From Morganella morganii H1r (GTDB lineage: Bacteria > Pseudomonadota > Gammaproteobacteria > Enterobacterales > Enterobacteriaceae), in contig NZ_AYMP01000014.1 in the NCBI RefSeq assembly GCF_000633515.1, positions 1 to 64,000 on the forward strand: a stretch of 64,000 bases of DNA, read 5' to 3'. The position numbers were made by a program, and so were the translations under genes. How positions within the stretch are numbered: position 1 is the stretch's first letter; each line of letters begins with the position of its first letter. Positions 14,735 through 25,090 of the stretch are shown in pieces. The notes under the pieces are model-generated. The model saw only the letters and a list, made by a program, of their open reading frames with translations. It was not told where the DNA came from and ran no database searches.

Positions 14735-16699
14735 ATGAACAAATGTATAGTTACGGACAGCCGGAAATGCATCGGATGTCACGCCTGCGAAATTGCCTGC
14801 GTTGTCGCGCATAATGATCACCACTGGCCACATGACAGCCGTGATTACGCCCCCCGTATCCGCGTCATGTTCAAAGAGAGTGACAGCCTCGCTGTCACCT
14901 GCCGCCAGTGTGAAGACGCCCCCTGTGCCGCTGCCTGCCCGGTGGATGCTCTGTATATGGCGGACAATATTGTCAAACTGGATCAGGAAAAATGTATCGG
15001 CTGTAAAAGCTGTGTGCTGGTCTGTCCGTTCGGGGCGATGGAAATGGTGATGACGTTCGATCACTCGCACGAACTGGCGCAGAAATGCGATTTATGTGAT
15101 ACCACCGGCGGGTCGCCCGCGTGTGTGGCTAACTGCCCGACCAGTGCGCTCAGCATCCTGGATGAACATAAACTGGTGATCCTGCGCAATGACCGCCTGA
15201 TGCGGGCGGCCACCGGTGCATACAATCAGGCGCGTCAGTCGGAAATCCGTTTTGAGATCCTCAAACGTCCGCCGCGTGAAGGGACAAAGAAACAGAGTGC
15301 GGCTCTGCGTAAAAATCATTTCGGCGAAATTTATATCGGGCTGAATGAACAGTGTGCCGGTTATGAAAGTGAGCGCTGTCTGTACTGTTCACAAAAGGCA
15401 ATGTGTAATATGTCATGCCCGCTGCATAACGCGATTCCGGATTTTGTCCGTCTGGTGCGCGAAGGCAAAATTATTGAGGCGGCGGAGCTGAGTAACTCCA
15501 CCAGCTCACTGCCGGAAATCTGCGGCCGTGTCTGCCCGCAGGACAGATTGTGCGAAAGCCGCTGTACGCTGCGTAACCACGGCGGCGCGGTCACTGTCGG
15601 GAATATTGAACGCTATATCACGGATACCGCCTTTGAGATGGGCTGGCGTCCGTCCGTGGCGGAGGATGTGGTTCCGCGCCCGGAACGTGTCGCGATTATC
15701 GGTGCCGGGCCAGCCGGACTGGGCTGTGCGGATGTGCTGACCCGTGCCGGGGTGAAGGCCGAGGTGTTTGAGCGCCATCCGGAAATCGGCGGATTGCTGA
15801 CCTTCGGGATCCCGCCGTTCAAGCTGGACAAACAGCTGATGGCACAGCGGCGGCAGATTTTCACGGATATGGGGATCACCTTCCGCCTGAACTGTGAGGT
15901 CGGTAAAGATATCCCGTTCAGCCGTCTGATGAGTGAGTATGACGCGGTACTGCTGGGTGTCGGCACCTACGGTATGATGAAAGCCGGGCTGGAGCATGAG
16001 GATTCCCCGGGCGTGGTGCAGGCGCTGCCGTTCCTGATCGCCAGTACCCGCGACGTGATGGGGCTGCCGGTGGCGGATGAATACCCGTGGATTGATGCGG
16101 AAGGGAAAAAAGTGGTGGTACTCGGCGGCGGTGATACCGCAATGGACTGTGTCCGTACTGCTGTCCGCCGTGGTGCTGAGAGTGTTATCTGCGCCTACCG
16201 CCGTGATGAGGCGAGTATGCCGGGCTCGAAGAAAGAGGTCATCAACGCCCGTGAAGAGGGTGTGGAATTCCTCTATAACGTACAGCCGCAGTTTATTGAC
16301 CGCACTGAGCAGGGGGCGGTCAGCGGTATTGGGCTTATCCGCACGCAACTCGGTGAACCGGGGCCGGATGGCCGCCGCCGTCCGAAACCGGTGGAAGGGT
16401 CTGAATTTATCCTTGATGCGGATGTGCTGATTATGGCGTTCGGCTTTCAGTCTCATCCGATGCCGTGGCTCAGTGGTTATAATGTTCAGCTGGATAAATG
16501 GGGACAGATTAAAACCGGCGGCAACGGTCGTATGAGTAATCAGACCACCAACCCGAAAATTTTTGCTTCCGGTGATGCGGTGCACGGCGCGGATCTGGTG
16601 GTCACCGCTATGGCTGCCGGTCGTCAGGCCGCCCGCGAGATGCTGAGTATGTTCGATGAACAGGCACAGGCACCGCAGGCGATGGTCAGTAACGCATAA
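14735..16699 (+). CDS. uacF: UacF-type oxidoreductase with ferredoxin domains (urate metabolism)
   Basis: A 654-residue cytoplasmic protein. The N-terminus (about 1-150) is a multi-cluster 4Fe-4S ferredoxin: CIGCHACEIAC, CRQCEDAPCAAACP, CIGCKSCVLVCP, CDLCDTT and CVANCP. A second Cys-rich segment (YCSQKAMCNMSCPLHNAIPDFVRLV) precedes a GltD-like half with FAD site AIIGAGPAGLGCADVL and NAD site VVLGGGDTAMDCVRT. The linker RKNHFGEIYIGL and YESERCLYC fit UacF/YgfT better than AegA. UacF is needed for anaerobic urate breakdown with formate-linked electrons in E. coli. ATG 14735 is preceded by AGG at 5 bp. Confidence 0.88.
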   Translation: MNKCIVTDSRKCIGCHACEIACVVAHNDHHWPHDSRDYAPRIRVMFKESDSLAVTCRQCEDAPCAAACPVDALYMADNIVKLDQEKCIGCKSCVLVCPFGAMEMVMTFDHSHELAQKCDLCDTTGGSPACVANCPTSALSILDEHKLVILRNDRLMRAATGAYNQARQSEIRFEILKRPPREGTKKQSAALRKNHFGEIYIGLNEQCAGYESERCLYCSQKAMCNMSCPLHNAIPDFVRLVREGKIIEAAELSNSTSSLPEICGRVCPQDRLCESRCTLRNHGGAVTVGNIERYITDTAFEMGWRPSVAEDVVPRPERVAIIGAGPAGLGCADVLTRAGVKAEVFERHPEIGGLLTFGIPPFKLDKQLMAQRRQIFTDMGITFRLNCEVGKDIPFSRLMSEYDAVLLGVGTYGMMKAGLEHEDSPGVVQALPFLIASTRDVMGLPVADEYPWIDAEGKKVVVLGGGDTAMDCVRTAVRRGAESVICAYRRDEASMPGSKKEVINAREEGVEFLYNVQPQFIDRTEQGAVSGIGLIRTQLGEPGPDGRRRPKPVEGSEFILDADVLIMAFGFQSHPMPWLSGYNVQLDKWGQIKTGGNGRMSNQTTNPKIFASGDAVHGADLVVTAMAAGRQAAREMLSMFDEQAQAPQAMVSNA

Positions 16700-16716
16700 C
16701 GGAGAGCCATAAAAAC

Positions 16717-16752
16717 AAAACCGCGATAATGATTATTATCGCGGTTTTTTTA
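16717..16752. terminator. Bidirectional terminator between uacF and xanQ
   Basis: Arms AACCGCGATAAT and ATTATCGCGGTT around GATT, with an A-run on the left and a T-run on the right, so it serves both convergent genes. Confidence 0.9.
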
Positions 16753-16772
16753 CGGGCAAAAATCAGAGGGGG

Positions 16773-18254
16773 TCAGATAACACGTTTGTTCTCCGCACTC
16801 ATGGCCATATCCGGCAGGTCACGCTCTGTATCCGGGATATCCGGCATTGCCCCGAGCTCCTCTGCCGGCATATCCGGCTCTTCCTCATTGGCTGCACCAC
16901 GCGGTTGTCCGACCGGGATCAGCAGATTCAGAATAATCGCCGTCAGACCGCCGACACAAATCGGGTTCTCGGCAAGGATATATAAAGACGGCGGCAGAAT
17001 ACTGAAGATCTGCGGATCATAAGAAACCCCCAGCCCGAGACCCAGGGATGTTGCCACAATCAGGGTTTCGCGGCGGCGCAGGCCGTTGGAGATAATAATG
17101 CGCAGCCCGGCAATGGCGATCATGGAGAACATCAGTGTCATTGCCCCGCCCAGTACCGGTGCCGGAATGGTGGTAAAGAACCAGCCGATACCCGGGAACA
17201 GGCCGAGGAACACCAGGATAACAGCAATAAAGCGCCCGATATAACTGGAGGCCACACCGGTCATCTGGATCACACCGTTGTTCTGGGCAAAGGTGGTCAG
17301 CGGCAGTGAGCCGAGAGCTGACGCGATAACGGACACCACACCATCCGCCATCACACCGCCTTTCAGCCGGTTCTGGTACACCTCACCGTTAATCGGCTGA
17401 TTGGATACCATGGCTGTCGCTGTCAGGTTGCCGACCGCTTCCAGCACGCTGAGCATATAAATAATGGCGACCACCAGGAAGTGGGTGAAATTAAATGAGA
17501 AGCCGAATTTAAACGGCACCGGTACCGTAATAAACGCAGTGTTCTGATAAGTGCTGAAATCCACCAGTCCGAGGAACAGTGAAGCAATGTAGCCCGCCAC
17601 CAGGGCAATGGCGATCCCGCCCATCCGCAGCAGCGGACTTTTGCAGCAGTTAAAACCAATCACCACCAGCAGGACCAGTAATCCCACACCGATATTTTCA
17701 TAGTTGCCGTATGTACCGGCCGATTTGGCGGAGAAACCGCCGCCGAAGTCGATAATCCCGACCTTGATAAGGCTCAGACCGATCATCAGCACCACCACGC
17801 CGCTGACAGTCGGGGTGATTATCCGGCGCAGATAAGGCAGCACAAAAGAGGAACCGACAACCAGGAAAGCACCGGCAAAAGAGACGCCGAGCAGAGAGGA
17901 CAAAATCAGTTCTTCATGGATCCCGTCACTGCGCATGGCGGTACCGATGGCAATCATGGCAGTCACAAATGAGAAATTGACGGACTGAATAGATAACAGG
18001 CCGGAGCCCATCGGCCCGTAGCGGTGAACCTGTATCCAGGTACCGATGCCGGAGGCAATCATCACCATAGAAACCAGATAGGCTGTGGTATCGGCGGATA
18101 AATCCAGGGCTTTACCCACAATCAGGGCAGGCATCACCATCGGAACAAACAGGGCCAATAAATGGGTTACCGCACCAAGAAGGGCCTGGAAAAACGGGGG
18201 CTTGTCGTCCAGCTGATAGATTAGATCAGAGGTTGGATGATTGAGATCTGACAT
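16773..18254 (-). CDS. xanQ: Xanthine:proton symporter XanQ (NCS2 family)
   Basis: A 493-residue membrane permease closely following E. coli XanQ: MSDLNHPTSDLIYQLDDKPPF at the start, GSGLLSIQSVNFSFVTAMIA, the NCS2 signature TFAQNNGVIQMTGVASSYIG, and the IIISNGLRRRETLIVATSLGLGLGVSYDP segment. It imports xanthine with a proton. It is about 27 residues longer than E. coli XanQ (466) because of an acidic, Pro/Glu/Asp/Met-rich tail of unknown role. It converges on uacF, as these genes are also neighbours in the E. coli purine cluster. Confidence 0.93.
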   Translation of the reverse strand: MSDLNHPTSDLIYQLDDKPPFFQALLGAVTHLLALFVPMVMPALIVGKALDLSADTTAYLVSMVMIASGIGTWIQVHRYGPMGSGLLSIQSVNFSFVTAMIAIGTAMRSDGIHEELILSSLLGVSFAGAFLVVGSSFVLPYLRRIITPTVSGVVVLMIGLSLIKVGIIDFGGGFSAKSAGTYGNYENIGVGLLVLLVVIGFNCCKSPLLRMGGIAIALVAGYIASLFLGLVDFSTYQNTAFITVPVPFKFGFSFNFTHFLVVAIIYMLSVLEAVGNLTATAMVSNQPINGEVYQNRLKGGVMADGVVSVIASALGSLPLTTFAQNNGVIQMTGVASSYIGRFIAVILVFLGLFPGIGWFFTTIPAPVLGGAMTLMFSMIAIAGLRIIISNGLRRRETLIVATSLGLGLGVSYDPQIFSILPPSLYILAENPICVGGLTAIILNLLIPVGQPRGAANEEEPDMPAEELGAMPDIPDTERDLPDMAMSAENKRVI

Positions 18255-19112
18255 CCTTCTCTCCTTTATAATAAATGGAATGAGAGGTCATACGTCGGCC
18301 TCAGCGGATCGTTTGGTACAGGGAATAAAGCAATAACTGAACCAGCGGCGCGACAAAGAAATAAAAATGTGAGAGATCTCTTAAATCATCTGCGATTTGT
18401 GAAATGTATCACCGGGATTTGCGAAGGGCTTTCCGCTACGGTCAGCCGGACCGATAAAAAGCAGTGTGAACAGCGTTTGTGCAGTATGAGAATGATATCA
18501 TCTCATTTTGATAATGAAACGGCAGTGATAATGGTATCCCCCGGAACCCTGTGCAGGAAAGGGGACGGGTAATTCAGGCATTCTGCGGAGTGGCTATTCC
18601 GCTAATGACACTTTCTTTAAATAAGATATTTCCATTTTTCGCTAATGGAATTATATTAGGAATTAGTTTATTAAATAATATATACCAATTAAGAATGTAC
18701 AATTATCTTAAATAAACGGACAAAGGTAAAAATGGATTACGTAATAACACGTGCGATCATCATCTAAATTAATATTTACTTGTTGTTTTTTTGTTACCGG
18801 ACAGCCTTATTCTTGTTTATTACAAAAAAAATCCGACAGATATAAAATGTAAAATATAAAATATATTAGTGTGTTATGTGTCTTTTGATAAAGAGGTTGT
18901 TTATTCATCATATGAGTATTATCCTAAAAACACAGAAGCAGCATAAGAAAAAATTCGGTCTTAAATTTCATCAAAGTAATCATATGACATGCTTGCCCGG
19001 ATTTTTTATCTTTATAATGCATTAATACGTTATTTAATCCCGTGTTTGTATTGATGGTTGTTTTTTTATGTCATAAACGGAAGAAGAAGAATTACTAATA
19101 AAAGGAATAACG
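18255..19112. other. AT-rich region upstream of xanQ
   Basis: About 860 bp without a gene I can support. It holds the xanQ promoter region. At 18369-18383 lies TGTGAGAGATCTCTT, a strong inverted repeat that resembles the UvrY box I recall from the E. coli csrB promoter, although it is over 1.1 kb from the CsrB-like RNA at 19510. Two isolated TAAACGGA octamers occur at 18713 and 19074. Confidence 0.5.
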
Positions 19113-19205
19113 ATGAAAAAAATACGCTATTTACATATAAAGCTAATCCATTTCTTATTGACGCTATATTTTATGATGATAATCTTTATCGCAATAAGGA
19201 ACTGA
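19113..19205 (+). CDS. Putative 30-residue single-span membrane peptide
   Basis: ATG 19113 follows a strong AAGGA ribosome site at 6 bp. The product begins MKKIRYLHIKLIH, a basic N-terminus with seven Lys/Arg/His, followed by the hydrophobic FLLTLYFMMIIFIAI and a short RN end. This is the layout of small inner-membrane peptides, either regulatory or type I toxin-like. I do not recognise the family. No antisense RNA or repeat unit typical of a toxin locus is evident. It sits alone in an AT-rich intergenic region about 0.3 kb upstream of the CsrB-like RNA. Confidence 0.5.
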   Translation: MKKIRYLHIKLIHFLLTLYFMMIIFIAIRN

Positions 19206-19434
19206 GTTATGTTTGTTATATGTAAGGAAAATACAGACCTTGTTTTAAATTGAGTCTTTTCTTATTGGCCTTTGAATGTTTTAAATGTAGATTGAAGGTG
19301 TGTTCACGTTATTACTCTCAATTTTAATGAAATACCGAAGTGTTGTTTTATAATTTCATGTCTGACATGAACTGTGAATTAATATTCAGATATACCCCTG
19401 AAAATATTAAAAAATGCAGTTGTTACAGATGTTT

Positions 19435-19456
19435 CTTATAACAGGATTGTTATAAG
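19435..19456. promoter_or_regulatory. Inverted repeat upstream of the CsrB-like RNA
   Basis: Perfect 8-bp arms CTTATAAC and GTTATAAG separated by six bases, about 65 bp upstream of the presumed RNA start. A regulator site for the RNA gene is plausible; the protein that binds is unknown. Confidence 0.4.
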
Positions 19457-19509
19457 TTAATATACCCGCAAGGATGCGAATATAACCTGACTGATACGTT
19501 ATTATCTTA

Positions 19510-19878
19510 AAAAATAAAGGAATTATTTTTTAATGATTTAGCGGGATAACGGATATATCCCTCAGGGACATAAACGGATGTTACCGGACAAGGTTGCCGG
19601 TGTAAACGGACTTACCACACGGATGTATTATCAGGGAGCCTGTATTTTATCACCACAGGTAATAAACGGATTTACCCCGGGAAGGGGACGGTAAACGGAA
19701 TTTACCGTTACACGGAAGTAAGAGCGGACAGGTGTCATGCCCCGATGCTCTGATGAAAATGGATTTTCACTGTAGTACGCATGACAAATCAAAGTAGTTA
19801 AGTGTTGTCAGTACAAGGTAAAACATCGGTAATTATGGCGACCCTGTTGACGGAATACAGCAAGGTCGCCAATTTTTT
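19510..19878 (+). ncRNA. CsrB/CsrC-type CsrA-sequestering small RNA
   Basis: The + strand carries 16 GGA triplets in about 370 nt, many presented in hairpin loops. Stem/loop pairs: GGGATA/TATCCC around ACGGATA (19543-19561); GGTAA/TTACC around TAAACGGAT (19658-19676); CCCC/GGGG around GGGAA (19675-19687); ACGGTAAA/TTTACCGT around CGGAA (19688-19708); TTAC/GTAA around ACGGAA (19708-19721); GAAAA/TTTTC around TGGA (19755-19768); and CTGT/ACAG around TGACGGAAT inside the terminator. This is the hallmark of CsrB, CsrC and RsmB/Y RNAs, which bind many copies of CsrA and lift its translational repression. It ends in a strong terminator. The 5' end is uncertain by tens of bases. E. coli csrB is about 369 nt, a similar size. 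No protein frame explains the region. Confidence 0.82.
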
Positions 19879-19879
19879 T
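19837..19879 (+). terminator. Rho-independent terminator of the CsrB-like RNA
   Basis: Arms GGCGACC and GGTCGCC, extended by CTGT/ACAG with a small bulge, then AA and seven T on the + strand. The opposite strand has no comparable T-run, so it terminates rightward transcription, towards the 3' end of malY, where no protein gene on this strand needs it. Confidence 0.88.
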
Positions 19880-19882
19880 CTG

Positions 19883-21055
19883 TTACCGGGCGTTTTTCAG
19901 ACGGTTTACCGCTTCCGCCAGCAGTGCGCGCGGCGTACCGAAGTTAATCCGCAGATACTGTTCACCATCCGCCACATAATGACTGCCATCCTCAACCACC
20001 ACGCCGGTCTGCCGGGCATAATTCAGTGTCAGATCCGTCGCTGTGCGTCCGGTGGCGCTGATATTAACCCAGGCGAGGTAAGAGGACTCCGGCTGCATCA
20101 TCTGCCAGTCCGGGAAATGTGCCGCCACGGCCTGTGTCAGATAATCCGCATTGCCTCTCAGATAACGGTTCAGCTCATCCAGCCAGTCAGTGCCGTTGTT
20201 GTAAGCCTCAATAATGCCCCATACGCCGAACAGGTTAGGAGATGTAATCGAATTTTTCTCAAGCTGCCGGCGGAACTGTGCCCGCAGTGCCGGGTCCGGA
20301 ATGATGCTGTAAGAAGTTTTCAGCCCGCCGAGGTTAAAGGCTTTGTTCGGCGAGGTCAGCAGGATCAGATTCTCCGGTGCCGCACATCCCGGGCGCAGAC
20401 AGCCGGTGAAGCTGCCGTACAGCACATGTTCCGCATGCACTTCATCGATCACCAGCAGCACGCCGTATTGCAGACACAAATCTGAGACCTGTTTGATCTC
20501 CGCTGCTGTCCAGATACGCCCGGACGGATTATGCGGCGAGCAGAACAGCCAGACTTTCGGCCGGTGTTCGCGCATTTGCGCCTCAATATGCTCAAAATCA
20601 AGATGATAGCGGTTATCCCGTGCCACCAGCGGGTTGGTCAGTACCGTCACATTCTGCCGGGTCACCGCATGGGCAAACGGGTCATACACCGGTGTGTTCA
20701 TCATCACGCAGTCACCGGGCTGACAAAATGCCTGCACCAGGTAGTGCAGGGTGGAAACGGTGCCGTAACTGAGTGTCACCCACTCCGGCTGAACTGTGAC
20801 CTGATGACGCTCTGCCTGGAAGCGGACCACCGCATCGTAAAATTCATCAAAGCACCAGGTGTAGCCGAAGGTACCGTGTTGTGCCACCTGCGTGAACCGC
20901 TCAATTACTGCGGGCGGGGATTTGAAATCCATATCCGCTATCCACAGCGGAATGAAATCCTGCGGGACATCCCCGAAACGGGAACAGACATACTGATGAT
21001 CCCATTTCCGGCAGCGGTCACTTTTGCGCTCAATTATTTCATCAAAATCGTACAT
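19883..21055 (-). CDS. malY: PLP-dependent C-S lyase/aminotransferase MalY
   Basis: A 390-residue fold-type I PLP enzyme of the MalY/PatB family. Key segments: IPLWIADMDFKSPPAVIERF, HGTFGYTW, CSPHNPSGRIWT, VIDEVHAEHVL, and the PLP lysine in SPNKAFNLGGLK at about 230-241. It cleaves cystathionine-type C-S bonds; E. coli MalY also damps MalT activity. It follows malX by 12 bp in the same direction, reproducing the E. coli malXY operon. The malI repressor is not next to it here. Confidence 0.92.
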   Translation of the reverse strand: MYDFDEIIERKSDRCRKWDHQYVCSRFGDVPQDFIPLWIADMDFKSPPAVIERFTQVAQHGTFGYTWCFDEFYDAVVRFQAERHQVTVQPEWVTLSYGTVSTLHYLVQAFCQPGDCVMMNTPVYDPFAHAVTRQNVTVLTNPLVARDNRYHLDFEHIEAQMREHRPKVWLFCSPHNPSGRIWTAAEIKQVSDLCLQYGVLLVIDEVHAEHVLYGSFTGCLRPGCAAPENLILLTSPNKAFNLGGLKTSYSIIPDPALRAQFRRQLEKNSITSPNLFGVWGIIEAYNNGTDWLDELNRYLRGNADYLTQAVAAHFPDWQMMQPESSYLAWVNISATGRTATDLTLNYARQTGVVVEDGSHYVADGEQYLRINFGTPRALLAEAVNRLKNAR

Positions 21056-21067
21056 GCTCAGTTCCTG

Positions 21068-22639
21068 TTAAATTAAGGCTTCAATGCCGGATTTCACACT
21101 CTGCACCTGCGGGCCGATAATCACCTGGACACTGTGGGCATCCAGTACCACCACAGAGAGAGCTCCGGCTTCTTTCAGGGTTTTCTGATCCACCTTATCC
21201 ATATCTTTCACCACCAGACGCAGACGGGTGATACAGTTATCCAGCGAATCAATATTCTCTTTGCCGCCGAGCGCGGTGAGGATCAGGTTGTGATCGTATT
21301 TGGCTTTGCCGCGTGCTTTTGTATTGGCTTTCACTGCCTGTTCCGCGCCGTCAGCGGCATCTTCACGGCCCGGCGTTTTGACATCATGCTTCAGAATGTA
21401 CCAGCGGAAGACAAAGAAGTAGATAGCGAACCAGATAATCCCGACCGGGAACACCAGATACCATTTGGTGGCTGTTCCCTGCATGATGCCGAAGATCAGC
21501 AGATCCAGAATCCCGCCGTCAGTGTTCCCGATAGTCACGCCGAGCAGTGCCATCACCAGCAGGGCAAGACCGGACATAATAATGTGGAAGATATAGAGCA
21601 CCGGCGCGATAAACAGGAACAGAAACTCAATCGGCTCGGAAATCCCTGTGACCACGGAAACCAGTACTCCGGACAGTAATAACCCTTTGATCACCGGACG
21701 GTTCTCCGGTTTTGCGGTGCGGTAGATAGCGTAAGCCACCGCCGGCAGACCAAAGATAAAGGTCGGCATAAAGCCCTGGGACAGGAACGCGGTGACATGC
21801 GGGCTGAACGGCAGACCGGCCTTCAGTTCGGCATAGAAAATATTCAGGGCTCCGGCGACTTCATTGCCGTCAACAAATTCCGTGCCCCCGGCCGGGGTAA
21901 AGCGCACCATTGCCAGCAGAATATGGTGCAGCCCGAATGGCTTGAGCAGCAGCACGCCGACACCGTACAGGAACGGGCCGAAAACATCGGTACTCTGAAT
22001 GATATGGCCGATCCCGGCAATGCCCATGGCGACATATTCCCACAGGAACGGGATCGCGAGGCCGACCAGTGACATTGTCAGCGCGGTGATAATCGGTACA
22101 AAACGGATGCCGCCGAAAAACGCAAAAGCATCATGCAGAACGGTATCCTGGAAACGCTCATGCAGAAAATAGGTGATAACGCCGACCACAATCCCGCCCA
22201 GCACACCCATTTCGAGGGTCTGGATCCCCAGCACCACAGACTGCCCGACCTGTTTCATCATCGCCGGGTCGGCAAGCTGGTGGGTGACGGTCAGGTAATA
22301 ATTGATGCTCATGTTCATCAGCATATAGCCGACAAACCCGGCAAAGGCACCGACCGCCTTGTTACGGTTTGCCAGCCCGAACGGAATGGCCATGGCAAAC
22401 ATCACCGGCAGATAGGTAAAAGCAAAGCCGCCGACCATTGCCATAAAACCAAAGGTCAGCTGGACAAATTCATTGCCGAGAAACGGAAAACTGCTGATCG
22501 CGGAAGGACTGGTGACCGAACTGCCTATCCCGAGTAATAGCCCCATGAAAGCCAGTAATGAGACGGGAAACATAAAGGTTTTCCCGAGACTTTGAAAAAA
22601 TTCCCAGAGTTTGGATTTAAACGACTTTTCCTGCGACAT
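21068..22639 (-). CDS. malX: PTS glucose/maltose-type EIICB component MalX
   Basis: A 523-residue permease of the PTS glucose family. EIIC (about 1-420) contains ten or so membrane spans and the substrate region with TGISEPIEFLFLFIAP. EIIB (about 445-523) has the phosphorylated Cys in SLDNCITRLRLVVKD and ends LDAHSVQVIIGP. E. coli MalX (530 residues) can carry glucose and maltose weakly; its natural substrate is unclear. A GAGGAG ribosome site precedes ATG 22639. It forms an operon with malY. Confidence 0.93.
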   Translation of the reverse strand: MSQEKSFKSKLWEFFQSLGKTFMFPVSLLAFMGLLLGIGSSVTSPSAISSFPFLGNEFVQLTFGFMAMVGGFAFTYLPVMFAMAIPFGLANRNKAVGAFAGFVGYMLMNMSINYYLTVTHQLADPAMMKQVGQSVVLGIQTLEMGVLGGIVVGVITYFLHERFQDTVLHDAFAFFGGIRFVPIITALTMSLVGLAIPFLWEYVAMGIAGIGHIIQSTDVFGPFLYGVGVLLLKPFGLHHILLAMVRFTPAGGTEFVDGNEVAGALNIFYAELKAGLPFSPHVTAFLSQGFMPTFIFGLPAVAYAIYRTAKPENRPVIKGLLLSGVLVSVVTGISEPIEFLFLFIAPVLYIFHIIMSGLALLVMALLGVTIGNTDGGILDLLIFGIMQGTATKWYLVFPVGIIWFAIYFFVFRWYILKHDVKTPGREDAADGAEQAVKANTKARGKAKYDHNLILTALGGKENIDSLDNCITRLRLVVKDMDKVDQKTLKEAGALSVVVLDAHSVQVIIGPQVQSVKSGIEALI

Positions 22640-22730
22640 CGTAGGGTACTCCTCAGCTTCTTTATAATTTATTGGTTAAGGGGTGTTACGGAACAGTCTT
22701 TTTTATTGTTGTTTTTTTATTATTTTTCGC

Positions 22731-22770
22731 AGATGAAAAAGGCGGCACTGCGGGGGAACACAGTGCCGCC
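22731..22770 (-). terminator. Terminator after kbaY (end of the aga gene cluster)
   Basis: Perfect 10-bp arms GGCGGCACTG and CAGTGCCGCC. On the minus strand they are followed by TTTTTC, just after the kbaY stop. Confidence 0.9.
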
Positions 22771-22777
22771 TGACGGG

Positions 22778-24807
<2,030 letters not shown>

Positions 24808-24885
24808 AGCTTCATCCTTTACATGACGTTCAGCCGAAAGTGAAATGAATCAAAAGATCACCCGATCCGTCATTATCTTTCGGTT

Positions 24886-24970
24886 GGTTTCGTTTTGAGG
24901 TTTCATTTCAATTTACAGGAAGGGAAACGAAGGATCAATGCAGTAATGAAAAGAAAACGAAAAGTGTGAT
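24886..24970. promoter_or_regulatory. AgaR-type operators upstream of agaS
   Basis: Two stretches match the AgaR consensus built of TTTCRTTTYRTTTY: TTTCGTTTTGAGGTTTCATT at about 24888-24907 and, on the other strand, TTTTCGTTTTCTTTTCATT at about 24947-24965. The same motif occurs in the agaR-kbaZ intergenic region, which supports a common repressor. Confidence 0.65.
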
Positions 24971-25039
24971 TTACGCCACAAGTGAAATGATTAAGCTGTT
25001 GTTTATTAGCTGGTTATATAAAAATACCCGGCGGATAAG

Positions 25040-25075
25040 CATAAGGAAAAGAAAGGTGCGGAGAGTACCGCACCT
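25040..25075 (-). terminator. Terminator after agaA
   Basis: Arms AGGTGCGG and CCGCACCT around a six-base loop, followed on the minus strand by TTTCTTTTCC. It separates the kbaZ-to-agaA transcript from the agaS-kbaY transcript. Confidence 0.78.
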
Positions 25076-25090
25076 CAGAATGAAAGAAAA

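Noticed and set aside
18369-18572. 67-codon frame on the + strand downstream of the xanQ promoter region
   Set aside because: No ribosome site, Cys/Arg/Met-rich composition without domain pattern, and it starts inside an inverted repeat. Treated as noise.
18713-19081. Two further TAAACGGA octamers at 18713 and 19074 as part of an iteron or operator array
   Set aside because: Within the RNA the octamer is explained by GGA hairpin loops. The two outlying copies lack the paired TTACC arm and are probably incidental.
19571-19707. Plasmid-type iterons or a replication origin suggested by repeated TAAACGGA with TTACC
   Set aside because: Spacing is irregular (32, 60 and 29 bp), there is no replication gene, and RNA hairpins with GGA loops explain the repeats better.
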